The notes beneath the pieces are model-generated. The model searched no databases and had not been told where the DNA came from. It saw only the letters and a program-made list of their open reading frames with translations. A DNA stretch of 64,000 nucleotides. It comes from Bog-473 sp963783965 (lineage in GTDB: Bacteria > Actinomycetota > Acidimicrobiia > Acidimicrobiales > RAAP-2). Each line of letters begins with the position of its first letter. Position 1 is the stretch's first letter. The translations under genes were made by a program, and so were the position numbers. Location: assembly GCA_963783965.1 (NCBI GenBank), contig CAWAPQ010000010.1, positions 62,001 through 126,000 on the forward strand, given 5' to 3'. Shown here in pieces: positions 24,920 to 33,469 of this stretch.

Positions 24920-25786
24920 GTGCCTGAGACCCGACGGGTCGCCCTGGTGACCGGCGCCAGCAGGGGCATCGGCCGCTGTGCCGCCGTGGCGCTGGCCCGG
25001 CGCGGCTACGACGTCGTCATCACCGCCCGCACGGTGCACGAGGGCGACGGCCGGGCCCACGCCTCGAGCACCCTGGTGCGCGACGAGCCACTGCCCATAG
25101 CCGGGAGCCTGGACAGCACAGCGGCGGAGATCGAGGCGCAAGGGCGGACCTGCCTGGCCCTTCCCATGGACCTGATGGACCGCGCCTCGGTCGAGCGGGT
25201 GGCGGCGGTCGCGCTGGCGGACATGGGCCGGGTCGATGTGCTGGTCAACAACGCTATCTACCAGGGGCCGGGCACCATGGACCGCATCCTGGACCTGCCG
25301 CTCGAGCTGGCCGAGCGCTGCCTGGTTGGCGACTATCTCCATCCTCTGCTCCTCACCCAGCTGCTCCTGCCCGGCATGCTCGAGCGCGGGGAGGGTCGAC
25401 TGGTCAACATGCTCTCGGAGGCCGCCTTCACGACGCCGCCGGCGCCGGCCGGCGCGGGCGGATGGGGTGTCGCCTACGCGGCGGCAAAGGCGGCCTTCCA
25501 CCGGGTCACCGACATGTGCCACGTGGAGTTCGCAGCACAGGGCATCTCGGCCTTCTCGATCGCACCCGGCCTCACGCTGACCGAGTCCATGCGTGCATCG
25601 GGCATGGACGAGGTGCTGGTCGGAGCCGGCCACGTGCCGGCGCCCCCGGAAGTCGCAGGTGAGGTGGCCGCCTGGCTGGGTGACGAACCCGAGGCGGTTC
25701 GGTATGCCGGCCAGATGGTGTCCTCGCGCAAGCTGTGCAAGGAGTTGTCGCTCGTGCCGGGCTGGCCGCCGCCACGTCCCACCTAA
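24920..25786 (+). CDS. Short-chain dehydrogenase/reductase (SDR)
   Basis: 288 residues, GTG start. TGASRGIGRCAA is the cofactor motif (about 11-22) and VLVNNAIYQG the NNAG equivalent. YAAAKAAFHRV holds the catalytic Tyr and Lys (about 193), and FSIAPGLTLTESMR follows. A stretch of about 30 residues after the second strand is longer than usual. It probably works with the SDR just upstream on related substrates. The end overlaps the convergent SCO6745-family gene by 4 bases. Confidence 0.88.
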   Translation: MPETRRVALVTGASRGIGRCAAVALARRGYDVVITARTVHEGDGRAHASSTLVRDEPLPIAGSLDSTAAEIEAQGRTCLALPMDLMDRASVERVAAVALADMGRVDVLVNNAIYQGPGTMDRILDLPLELAERCLVGDYLHPLLLTQLLLPGMLERGEGRLVNMLSEAAFTTPPAPAGAGGWGVAYAAAKAAFHRVTDMCHVEFAAQGISAFSIAPGLTLTESMRASGMDEVLVGAGHVPAPPEVAGEVAAWLGDEPEAVRYAGQMVSSRKLCKELSLVPGWPPPRPT

Positions 25787-26673
25787 CGCTCCGGACGCGG
25801 CAGCCCCATGGGATTGGGGAACGGCACGAGGCCAGAGGCCGCCACGTTGGCGGCACAGGCGCCGAGCACGCCCAGAAGCTCCTCGAGGGCCTGATCGCTG
25901 AGGGAGGCGTAGGCGGGCACGGCCAGCTCGTCGGTCAACTCCTCGACCCGGCCGTGCAGCGTGCGGCCGGCGTCGGTGACGCGCCCGTCGGCGTGCACCA
26001 GACCCGAGGCGGCCAGCGCCGACGTCGCGGCCTCCCATTCGTCCTCGCTCCAGCCGCGGTTGTCCCGCAACAAGTCAACCGGGATGGCCTTGGTCCCGGC
26101 CGCCAGCACGTGCGCCTCCAGACCGCTGATGCCGTGCACCACGAGTGCGGCGACGTGGCCGTCCCCACGGTGCTCGCGCAACGTGGTGCAAGCCTGCCAG
26201 GCCTCGCCGAGCCCTCCGGTGCCGAGTGCCGTCGCAATGCGGGGCCAGAGAGAACGGTTCGCTGCCGCCAGGACCCGTCCCGGACAGCCGCAGCCTTCGG
26301 CCACCCGCCGGAGGAGCGGAAGAGCGCCCAGCAGCGCGGAGCGGGCCCCGACGTCGCACACCTCGCCGAGGACCTCCGCCGCCGCGATGGCACGGACTCG
26401 GCAGAGCGTCTCGGGCGCCACGGTGTCCCAGCACCGGGGTACGGCCTTGGCCACCATGGCGGGATGGAAGTTGAAGAAGGCCGCCGCCACCGGGCCCTCG
26501 CCGACACGCCCGAGCGGGGCGGCGCGGGCGGCGAAGTAGCCGGACCAGAAGCCGCGCAACCCCGTCTCACGCAGGGCAGTGCGGCATCCCGGTGCGAAGT
26601 AGGTGACGGCGTGAACCGATTCGGCGGCGACCCACAGGTCACGCGCGGTGGCGCGGCCCCGCCGTGTGTTCAG
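25783..26673 (-). CDS. SCO6745 family protein (SalK-like), CTG start
   Basis: 296 residues. It matches the actinobacterial SCO6745/SalK-like family: LWVAAESVHAVTYFAPGCR (about 15-33), GLRGFWSGYFAARAAPLG (about 38-55) and AAFFNFHPAMVAKAVP. The role is unknown. In this frame no ATG, GTG or TTG occurs between the upstream stop and an internal TTG at 26559, which would cut off the first 38 conserved residues. A CTG at 26673 overlaps the qcrB stop in a CTGA arrangement, like the ATGA/GTGA couplings elsewhere, and restores the full family length. It is thus the last gene of the ctaE-qcrCAB operon. Confidence 0.8.
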   Translation of the reverse strand: MNTRRGRATARDLWVAAESVHAVTYFAPGCRTALRETGLRGFWSGYFAARAAPLGRVGEGPVAAAFFNFHPAMVAKAVPRCWDTVAPETLCRVRAIAAAEVLGEVCDVGARSALLGALPLLRRVAEGCGCPGRVLAAANRSLWPRIATALGTGGLGEAWQACTTLREHRGDGHVAALVVHGISGLEAHVLAAGTKAIPVDLLRDNRGWSEDEWEAATSALAASGLVHADGRVTDAGRTLHGRVEELTDELAVPAYASLSDQALEELLGVLGACAANVAASGLVPFPNPMGLPRPER

Positions 26674-28235
26674 CGGCTGACCTGCCGAACGCCCGTCGGC
26701 GAGCTCTCCGGCTGACGGATGCCGCTGGTGTTCAACGCCTCAATGTCGATGCGTACTGGCACCGGCTCGGGATCGAGCTCTTCGTGCGTGTCGTCGGGCC
26801 GGGGTGCCGACGGCACGGTCGAGTATTCGCCATCAGCGGAGCGCTCCACGATCACCGCGCGCTTGCGCTTCCCGATGTCGTGCACGCCCTGCATCTCCCT
26901 GCACAGCTGGTAGGCCACCAGCCCGCTGATGATCGGAATGATGATCACCGCGAAGCGGAAGAACCAGAGTACGGCGTTGAGCGACACGTGGAAGAAGTTG
27001 GCCAGCACGTCGGTCGAGCTTGCCGCGAAGAGGGTGAACAGGAGCGCGAAGAAGGCGACACCGGCACCGGTGCGCTTCGGCCTGTCGCGCGGCCGGTCGA
27101 GCAGATTGTGCAATTCCGTGTCGCCAGTCACCCTGACCTCCAGCGCCGGCCACAGCATGGCGATCGTGAAAATCAAGCCCGGAAACACCACGGCCGGCAG
27201 GAAGACCTCGAGCGGAACGGTGTGTCCCCAGAAGGCCAGCTCCCAGGACGGCATGATGCGAAGAGCACCGTCGAGCCAGCCCATGTACCAGTCGGGCTGC
27301 ACGGCGTAGGAGATCTTGGACGCGTCGTACGACCCGAACTGCCAGATGGGGTTGATCTGGGCGAAGGCCCCGAGGAGCGCCGTGGCGGCCGTCACCATGA
27401 AAAGGAAGCCGGTGGTCTTGGCCATGAAGGTCGGGAACATCGGCGAGCCGACCACGTTGTGCTCGGTGCGCCCTTCTCCCTTGAACTGCGTGTGCTTCTG
27501 GCGCACCAGCAAGCCGAGGTGCGCGGAAAGAAGGCCGATCAGGACCAACGGAATTATCAAGACATGGATGATGAAGAAGCGCGGAATGATGATCCCTGTC
27601 CCGGGGAATTGACCACCCCAGAGGAACGTCACCAGGTAGCTCCCGACGAAGGGGATCGACTCGGCGATGGAGTAGCCGATGCGCAGGCCTGTGCCGGAAA
27701 TCAGGTCGTCGGGCAATGAGTAACCGATGAAGCCCTCGAGGATGGCCAGGATCAGCATGGTCGTGCCGATCAGCCAGTTCAGCTCGCGGGGCTTGCGGAA
27801 GGCTCCGGTGAAGAAGATGCGGCCCATGTGCACCACAATCGACCCGGTGAAGATGTCGGCCGCCCAGTGGTGCATCTGGCGCACGAGCAGTCCGCCGCGC
27901 ACGTTGAAGGAGATGTCGACGGTGGAACGGAAGGCCTCGGAGACGTATTGGCCGTCGAGCGGTTTGTAACTCCCGTGGTAGATGACCTGCTGCGTCGACG
28001 GGACGAAGTAGAGCGACAGGAACACGCCCGTGGCGAGCAGCACGACGAACGAGTAGAGCGAGATCTCGCCCAGCATGAAGGACCAGTGGTCCGGGAAGAT
28101 CTTGTCGAGGAAGACGCGGCCGCCCTTGGCCACACCCAAACGGTCGTCGAGCTCTCCGACGACCTTGCTGACGTGACCGTAGGGACCCATGGCCGCCCTG
28201 GTGTTGCGTTTGGTCTTTGCGGGGGTGGCGCTCAC
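26670..28235 (-). CDS. qcrB: Cytochrome bc1 complex cytochrome b subunit
   Basis: 521 residues with at least eight membrane helices. Heme-ligand His pairs are visible in RQMHHWAADIFTG and VHMGRIFFTGAFRKPRELNW, and in the helix IIHVLIIPLVLIGLLSAHLG. The quinol-site motif appears as PDWYMGWLDG (the PEWY region). The C-terminal about 100 residues are polar and low in complexity. It oxidises menaquinol. The GTG start overlaps the end of qcrA by 4 bases. Confidence 0.96.
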   Translation of the reverse strand: MSATPAKTKRNTRAAMGPYGHVSKVVGELDDRLGVAKGGRVFLDKIFPDHWSFMLGEISLYSFVVLLATGVFLSLYFVPSTQQVIYHGSYKPLDGQYVSEAFRSTVDISFNVRGGLLVRQMHHWAADIFTGSIVVHMGRIFFTGAFRKPRELNWLIGTTMLILAILEGFIGYSLPDDLISGTGLRIGYSIAESIPFVGSYLVTFLWGGQFPGTGIIIPRFFIIHVLIIPLVLIGLLSAHLGLLVRQKHTQFKGEGRTEHNVVGSPMFPTFMAKTTGFLFMVTAATALLGAFAQINPIWQFGSYDASKISYAVQPDWYMGWLDGALRIMPSWELAFWGHTVPLEVFLPAVVFPGLIFTIAMLWPALEVRVTGDTELHNLLDRPRDRPKRTGAGVAFFALLFTLFAASSTDVLANFFHVSLNAVLWFFRFAVIIIPIISGLVAYQLCREMQGVHDIGKRKRAVIVERSADGEYSTVPSAPRPDDTHEELDPEPVPVRIDIEALNTSGIRQPESSPTGVRQVSR

Positions 28236-29197
28236 GAGTTCCGCTCCCAGAAGCCAGGCCCAATCGCCTGATCATAGGGTGCCATGGCAATGAGATACCC
28301 GGCGTCGTTGTAGCCGAGGTGCATTTGCGGCAGGGGCCTGGGCGCCGGACCGAACTGGGGCACCGCACCGTTACGCACGTTGAACATCGATTGGTGGCAG
28401 GGGCAGACCAGGAGCTCGAGCTCCTGCTCATAGAGGCCGACGGGACACCCCAGATGGGTGCAGACCTTGGAATAGGCGACGTAGCCGTCGGGCGTCCAGG
28501 TCTCGCGCCCGGGCTCGGTCGTGAAGGGCTCGTCCGACACCCTGATCAGGACGGTCTGGTCGACCGCCTGGCCCTCCTCGGTGATGAACCCGGTCTCGGA
28601 GCTGACGGTGTCCTCCGGGTAGACGGTCATGATGCCACCGACAACCAGCGTGTTCTTACGCACAGGCCGCCCGCTGGAATCCACCAGGACTGATCCCTTG
28701 CGCCAACTGGTGGTCTCGAGGGAGGTCCCCGGCACGGGACCGAGCGATCGGAGCAGCGGGAACGCAGCGACAATGGCGAAGATGCCGGCACCTGCGGCGA
28801 AGAGGCCACCCAGCATCTTGCGCCGCTTGACGACGACGGCCGAACGCTCGACGAGGGCCGCCGACATCACGTCGCGCTCTTCGGTGGTCGAGGCCAGCGT
28901 GTGGCGCTCCTCGACGAAGGGGCCCTGGGGCATGAGGTACTTCCCCCAGGCCGTGAGGCCGAAGCCAAGGGCGAACAGACCGGCCCCGAGCGCACCGCCG
29001 AAAATCCAGTCGTCCCAGTTCTGCCAGTAGGCGGCGCCGGCCACGCCGAAGAAGATGATGCCGACGACGAGGATCAGGGCGATGAGCTTCTCGATCTTGT
29101 CCGGGTTCTTCGCCGCGTCGCCCATGTGGGGGTCGCTCAAGGCGGCGACCGGCATTGGTACCCGCGTCCGTGAGGGCTGGTGGTCCGTGTCGCTCAC
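28232..29197 (-). CDS. qcrA: Cytochrome bc1 complex Rieske iron-sulfur subunit
   Basis: 321 residues. Three membrane helices lie near 38-60, 68-86 and 128-148, typical of actinobacterial QcrA. The Rieske domain holds CTHLGC (about 244) and CPCHQS (about 263), the four [2Fe-2S] ligands. It transfers electrons from menaquinol to the diheme QcrC. GTG start; both ends overlap their neighbours by 4 bases. Confidence 0.96.
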   Translation of the reverse strand: MSDTDHQPSRTRVPMPVAALSDPHMGDAAKNPDKIEKLIALILVVGIIFFGVAGAAYWQNWDDWIFGGALGAGLFALGFGLTAWGKYLMPQGPFVEERHTLASTTEERDVMSAALVERSAVVVKRRKMLGGLFAAGAGIFAIVAAFPLLRSLGPVPGTSLETTSWRKGSVLVDSSGRPVRKNTLVVGGIMTVYPEDTVSSETGFITEEGQAVDQTVLIRVSDEPFTTEPGRETWTPDGYVAYSKVCTHLGCPVGLYEQELELLVCPCHQSMFNVRNGAVPQFGPAPRPLPQMHLGYNDAGYLIAMAPYDQAIGPGFWERNS

Positions 29198-30189
29198 GAC
29201 CGCTCCCCGATCCAGAAGCAGATGAGGGCGAGACCGCCCACGCCGATGAGGAGAGCGACGAAGCCCTCCGCCACCGGGCCCACGCCGCCGAGCGAGAACC
29301 CGCCCGGGTTGACCGGGTGCTGCAGGCGGCCGGTCACGTACGAGGTGATGTCGGCCACCTGGGCGTCGGTCAGGTTGCCCGAGAAGCGCGGCATGTTGGC
29401 CGGCCCGGTGCGGATCGCCTCGGCGACCTGCTGGGCTGTCACCTGGCGGTTCTGCAGCGACGGGGCGTTGGTGCCCTCCGCCAGCGCGTCACCGGATCCC
29501 TCAATCGTGTGGCAGGCGGCGCAGTTGAGCGAGAAAAGGTCCTGCCCGACCGACTGGTTGGCCCGGCCCAGGTGCGGGGTGGGCACGGCGGGGACAGATG
29601 GGTCGAGCGAGTTGACCCAGGCGGCCAGTTCCAGCGCCTGGACGGGTGTCAGCCGGGACGGCTTCCGCTCGGCCTCCACTGCCTTGACATCGGTGGCCGG
29701 CATGCGGCCGGTACTCACCCAGAAGTCGACCGTGGCGGCTCCGACGCCCTGCAGGTTCGGTCCGATGGAGGCCTGGCCGTCCGGGCCCACGCCGTTGGCC
29801 TCGTTGCCATGGCAGCTCGAGCAGGTCTGGGCGAACAGGAGACGGCCCGCGTCAACGAACGACTGCGGCGGATTGGAGTAGGTGATCGCCGTGTTGCCGT
29901 AGGTGATGAGGTGTCCGTTGAGGCAGGTCTTCGAGTTGCTGAGGAAGGGGTTACCCGCATTGGGCACCGCGTTGGTCACGCCCTTGACGTTGACCGTGCC
30001 GCAGGCGTGGGTGGTGACGTGCGTCGGATTGACCGAGACCTGCGCCGCGTCGGCGTGCCCGCTGGCGGAGGCGTTGGTGCCGGGGAAGAACATCGCCAAC
30101 GAGGCCAGGCCGGCCACCGAAAGTAGGCCCGCCGGGAGGAGGAAGCGACTCGTCAGTGTCCTCTTGAGTGGTGCGCGCACGCCTCGCAT
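29194..30189 (-). CDS. qcrC: Cytochrome bc1 complex diheme cytochrome c subunit
   Basis: 331 residues. An N-terminal membrane anchor (about 17-35), two heme c sites CSSCH (about 123) and CAACH (about 220), and a C-terminal membrane helix (about 308-327) ending in FWIGERS match actinobacterial QcrC. QcrC carries electrons directly to the CuA site without soluble cytochrome c. Between the anchor and the first heme is an extra stretch of about 60 residues with a Cys pair (63 and 89) not seen in mycobacterial QcrC. The ATG at 30189 lies 2 bases after the ctaE stop and is preceded by AGTAGG. Confidence 0.95.
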   Translation of the reverse strand: MRGVRAPLKRTLTSRFLLPAGLLSVAGLASLAMFFPGTNASASGHADAAQVSVNPTHVTTHACGTVNVKGVTNAVPNAGNPFLSNSKTCLNGHLITYGNTAITYSNPPQSFVDAGRLLFAQTCSSCHGNEANGVGPDGQASIGPNLQGVGAATVDFWVSTGRMPATDVKAVEAERKPSRLTPVQALELAAWVNSLDPSVPAVPTPHLGRANQSVGQDLFSLNCAACHTIEGSGDALAEGTNAPSLQNRQVTAQQVAEAIRTGPANMPRFSGNLTDAQVADITSYVTGRLQHPVNPGGFSLGGVGPVAEGFVALLIGVGGLALICFWIGERS

Positions 30190-30191
30190 GC

Positions 30192-30794
30192 CTACTTGAG
30201 AAGGAACAGGCAACTGTAGAGCCCGACCCAGACGATGTCGACGAAGTGCCAGTAGTAGGAGACCCCCTGTACTGCCGAGAGCTCACCCGGGTCGCCACCG
30301 ATGTCACCACGCAGGCGACCGAGGAGGAAGACCATGGCGAGCAGTCCGATGAAGACGTGCAGGCCGTGCAGGCCCGACATGATGTAGAAGAGCGACCCGT
30401 ACGAGTTGGTGTACCAGCGCGTCGTGCTGAAGAGCCACTCATAGAGCTGGTTGCCCAAGAACGCCACGCCGAGGATGAGCGTGGCGACGATCCAGATCCG
30501 GGCCGAGCGCCGCTTGCGCCACTCCAACTGGTACACGGCCCGCTGCATGGTGAAGCTGGACGACACCAGGACCAAGGTGAAGAAGCCGGCCCGCAGGGTG
30601 TCGAGGTCGGTCCCCGCCGGCGGCCAGGGCCCGACGGTGTTGGCCCGGATGGTGAAGAAGGCAGCGAACAGGCCGCTGAAGAACATCAGCTCGGACCCGA
30701 GCCAGATCATGACGCCGATGGCCAGCATCGGCGGCCGGTCGTGGATGATCTTTCCCTGGGGAGCGGGGACCTCCGCCGAGACAGCCTGGGTCAC
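30192..30794 (-). CDS. ctaE: Cytochrome c oxidase subunit III
   Basis: 200 residues, five membrane helices. It shows the family pattern MLAIGVMIWLGSELMFFSGL, the WPPAGTDLDTLRAG loop, GSLFYIMSGLHGLHVFIGL, and SYYWHFVDIVWVGLYSCLF at the end. It is a structural subunit of the aa3 oxidase near the proton entry path. The start is taken as the GTG at 30794; a GTG 33 bases upstream would add residues not typical of the family. First gene of ctaE-qcrC-qcrA-qcrB, as in other Actinobacteria, but ctaC and ctaD lie 14 kb away on the other strand. Confidence 0.94.
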   Translation of the reverse strand: MTQAVSAEVPAPQGKIIHDRPPMLAIGVMIWLGSELMFFSGLFAAFFTIRANTVGPWPPAGTDLDTLRAGFFTLVLVSSSFTMQRAVYQLEWRKRRSARIWIVATLILGVAFLGNQLYEWLFSTTRWYTNSYGSLFYIMSGLHGLHVFIGLLAMVFLLGRLRGDIGGDPGELSAVQGVSYYWHFVDIVWVGLYSCLFLLK

Positions 30795-30881
30795 AGGTGA
30801 ATTTCTAGTCGACCCGACCGCGACCACGCCAACTAAGAGGTGGAGCCGACGGGGACCCGACAGGGCTTCCGAAGGCCCAGG

Positions 30882-33242
30882 TCAGCGCAGCTCGACTGGC
30901 AGCGGCTCGGCGTGCAGCACGGTGAGCCGCCGGGTTGGTCTCGTGAAGGCCACGTAGAGCGTCCGCAAGCCCCGTGTGGTGGCCACCGGCGGCCCCTCCC
31001 CGGCGAGATCGTCGCCCACCGCGGCGATCAGGGAGGGCTCGACGACGATCACGGAGTCGAACTCGAGTCCGTTGGTCTCATCGGCCGGCAGCACCACCAG
31101 CCCCGCGGCAAGACCGTCCCCCGAGGGATCGCGAGGATCGATCGGGTCCAGTCCGGCCTCGTCGAGCGCCCGGGTCAACTCGGGCAGCATGACAGCCGGG
31201 CCGAGGACGGCGACCCGACCCGGTGCGACCGCCGCCACCTCCTCGCGGGCCAGGCCGGCCAGCGTCGCGCCGAGCCCGAACCTGCTGGTGGCGACGATCC
31301 GGGGTGGGTAGCCCGACTCGCGTACCGGGCGCGGTGGCCTGATCTCGGGCGCGGCGACGGCCAGGACTTGTGCCGCCAGGTCCACCACCTCGGCCGGGGT
31401 GCGGTAACTGACCGTCAGCTCCACCAGACGCGTCGGGCGCTGCGGGCTGAGGTAGCGCGTGATGTCGTCCCACCCGGCGGGAGCCCAGGGACCGGTGGCC
31501 TGTGCGATGTCGCCCACGACGGTCATTGAGCCCGACAGGGAGCGCCGGGCCAGCATCCGCAGCTGCATCGGTGAGAGGTCTTGCACCTCGTCGACCACGA
31601 TGTGGCCGAAGGCGCGGATCTCGTCCTCGGATGCGGTCACGGCGCTCGGCGCCGGCTCGGGCGACGCCGCCAACCCCTGCGGCCAGAAGCCCATCTCCGA
31701 GGCCATCCCCTCCTCGGCCCGCTTGGCGCGCGTCCGGGCCGGACGCCCCCGGCGGGGGCCGAGCAGCGTGCGCGCCTCGTCGATCAGGGCAGCATCCCCG
31801 ACCGTCCACTGCACCGTGTCGAGCGAGGTGCTGCGCAGCCGATAGAGCCGCTGGATTTCCGGCGCGCTCAGGATCCCCTTCCCGGCGGCGGCGAGCAGCG
31901 GCCGGGCCCCGAGCAGATCGTGCAGGAATTCGTGCGCCGACAGGCGCGGCCACATGCGGTCCAGGGCGTCGCTGACTTCGGGGACACGGCGCAGCCGCTG
32001 GGCCAGGTCCCTCTGCTCTTCGGGTGTCGGCGCGTCGTCCGCACCGTCCACCCCGCTTCGACTGAGCCGGGCGCGGTACTCGTCCGACAGCGCGCGCAGG
32101 ACCTGTGCTTCGACGAAGCGGCGGCGGGCGTTGTGCGTGCCGGGCCGCCTCCGGGCCATGCCCACGATGTCCCCGGTCAACTGGGCGCGTAGACGCAACA
32201 CCCCGGCCCCGAAGGGCACCTCGACGTCACGACGGAGCGGCCGCTGGCGCGTCCGCACGGCCCGCCCCAGCACCTTGACCATGCGCACGTCACCCTTCAG
32301 CTTGGCGACGGCGGGGTCGTCGACGCCCCGCACACGTACTTCAGGCACGAGGCCCGAGACCGTCGACAGGCTGACCCCGGTCTCGCCCAGCGAAGGGAGG
32401 ACCTGCTCGATGTAGCGCAGGAACAGTGGGTTCGGCCCCACGACGAGGACACCCTGGCGTTCCAGTGGGAAGCGGTGGGTGTAGAGCAGATAGGCCGCCC
32501 GGTGCAGCGCCACCGCCGTCTTTCCGGTACCGGGGCCACCCTGGACGACCAGCACCCCCGGGAGTGGCGAGCGGATGATTTCGTCCTGCTCGCGCTGGAT
32601 TGTCCCGATGATGTCCCCCATCTGGCCCGTCCGCGCCTGGCCCAGTGCGGACAGGAGCGCACCGGGACCACCCAGAACCAGCCCGTCCGCCAGGAGGCGC
32701 TCCCCTCCGTCGCGGAACTGCGCGCCACCGGCACCGGCCGGCGCGGGGACGCCGGCGCGCCCGTCGGGGTCGACGAAGTACTCGTCCTCGAGCCCGAGCA
32801 CGGCCCGGCCTCGGACGGCGAGGTGGCGGCGGCGGGCGAGCCCCTGCGGATCGAGGCCCGTCGCCCGGTAGAAGGGCTCCGCCACGGGCGCGCGCCAGTC
32901 GACGACCAATGGTTCGTGATCCGGGCCCGAGACGGCGAGGCGTCCGATGTGGAATGACTCGCCCAACAGGGGGTTCGCCGACGTCGATTCCACCCCGGGC
33001 TCCGGGAGGCGGTCGATGCGCCCGAAGTAGAGTGCCTGGTCCCCGATGTCGAGCTGCTCCAGTCGGGCCAGGCTGGTCCGCACGACGATGTCGCGCTCGG
33101 TGCGGGACTGGAACGTGCCTCCCCGTCCGAGGTCGAGCACGCCCTGCAACATCTGCCGCGCCTCGCCCCGCATGAACTCCAGGCCGTCATAGGCACGGTT
33201 GAGGAACTCCTGCTCATCCTGCAGATCGGGATGTTCGGGCAC
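30882..33242 (-). CDS. helR: HelD/HelR-type RNA polymerase recycling ATPase
   Basis: 786 residues, a superfamily 1 (UvrD-like) ATPase. An N-terminal helical arm (about 1-70) with NRAYDGLEFMRGEARQML is followed by a conserved LYFGRID and PLVVDWRAPVAEPFY. Walker A is QGGPGTGKTAVAL (about 234-246), Walker B is VVDEVQDLSPMQLRML (about 545), and motif V/VI elements lie near TNGLEFDSVIVVEP and LYVAFTRPTRRL at the end. HelD/HelR proteins remove stalled RNA polymerase and can confer rifampicin tolerance. The GTG at 33242 is preferred for its GGAGAAAGGGGAG just upstream. Confidence 0.88.
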   Translation of the reverse strand: MPEHPDLQDEQEFLNRAYDGLEFMRGEARQMLQGVLDLGRGGTFQSRTERDIVVRTSLARLEQLDIGDQALYFGRIDRLPEPGVESTSANPLLGESFHIGRLAVSGPDHEPLVVDWRAPVAEPFYRATGLDPQGLARRRHLAVRGRAVLGLEDEYFVDPDGRAGVPAPAGAGGAQFRDGGERLLADGLVLGGPGALLSALGQARTGQMGDIIGTIQREQDEIIRSPLPGVLVVQGGPGTGKTAVALHRAAYLLYTHRFPLERQGVLVVGPNPLFLRYIEQVLPSLGETGVSLSTVSGLVPEVRVRGVDDPAVAKLKGDVRMVKVLGRAVRTRQRPLRRDVEVPFGAGVLRLRAQLTGDIVGMARRRPGTHNARRRFVEAQVLRALSDEYRARLSRSGVDGADDAPTPEEQRDLAQRLRRVPEVSDALDRMWPRLSAHEFLHDLLGARPLLAAAGKGILSAPEIQRLYRLRSTSLDTVQWTVGDAALIDEARTLLGPRRGRPARTRAKRAEEGMASEMGFWPQGLAASPEPAPSAVTASEDEIRAFGHIVVDEVQDLSPMQLRMLARRSLSGSMTVVGDIAQATGPWAPAGWDDITRYLSPQRPTRLVELTVSYRTPAEVVDLAAQVLAVAAPEIRPPRPVRESGYPPRIVATSRFGLGATLAGLAREEVAAVAPGRVAVLGPAVMLPELTRALDEAGLDPIDPRDPSGDGLAAGLVVLPADETNGLEFDSVIVVEPSLIAAVGDDLAGEGPPVATTRGLRTLYVAFTRPTRRLTVLHAEPLPVELR

Positions 33243-33324
33243 CTCTCCCCTTTCTCCCCGGCCCACGGGGAAACGGTTCAGTTTAGACGGCTCGCCACGC
33301 CCGGGAGGCCGGGGTGCTGACGCG

Positions 33325-33330
33325 TACGAT
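33325..33330 (+). promoter_or_regulatory. Candidate -10 box (TACGAT) for the small ORF-hemE operon
   Basis: TACGAT lies 22 bases before the ATG at 33353, leaving a short leader with AAAGGAAAGG as ribosome site. It would drive the small ORF and the heme genes. Confidence 0.35.
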
Positions 33331-33352
33331 GAGCGGACCGAAAGGAAAGGCC

Positions 33353-33469
33353 ATGCTCATCTCGACCATGAACGACGCCCCCGGCCACGAGGCCACCTCT
33401 GCCACGGGCGGCAACGGGACGAAAATCTGGGCCGACGGGACGGCGGTCGTCCGCGAGCCGATCGGGTGA
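33353..33469 (+). CDS. 38-residue protein coupled to hemE
   Basis: A 38-codon frame with ATG and a strong AAAGGAAAGG 3 bases before it. The first 13 residues, MLISTMNDAPGHE, closely resemble the start of YbjQ (UPF0145) proteins; the remainder, ending GTKIWADGTAVVREPIG, does not. Its TGA overlaps the GTG of hemE, so ribosomes could re-start there. It may be a true small protein, a leader peptide for hemE, or the remnant of a YbjQ gene. No function can be given. Confidence 0.55.
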   Translation: MLISTMNDAPGHEATSATGGNGTKIWADGTAVVREPIG

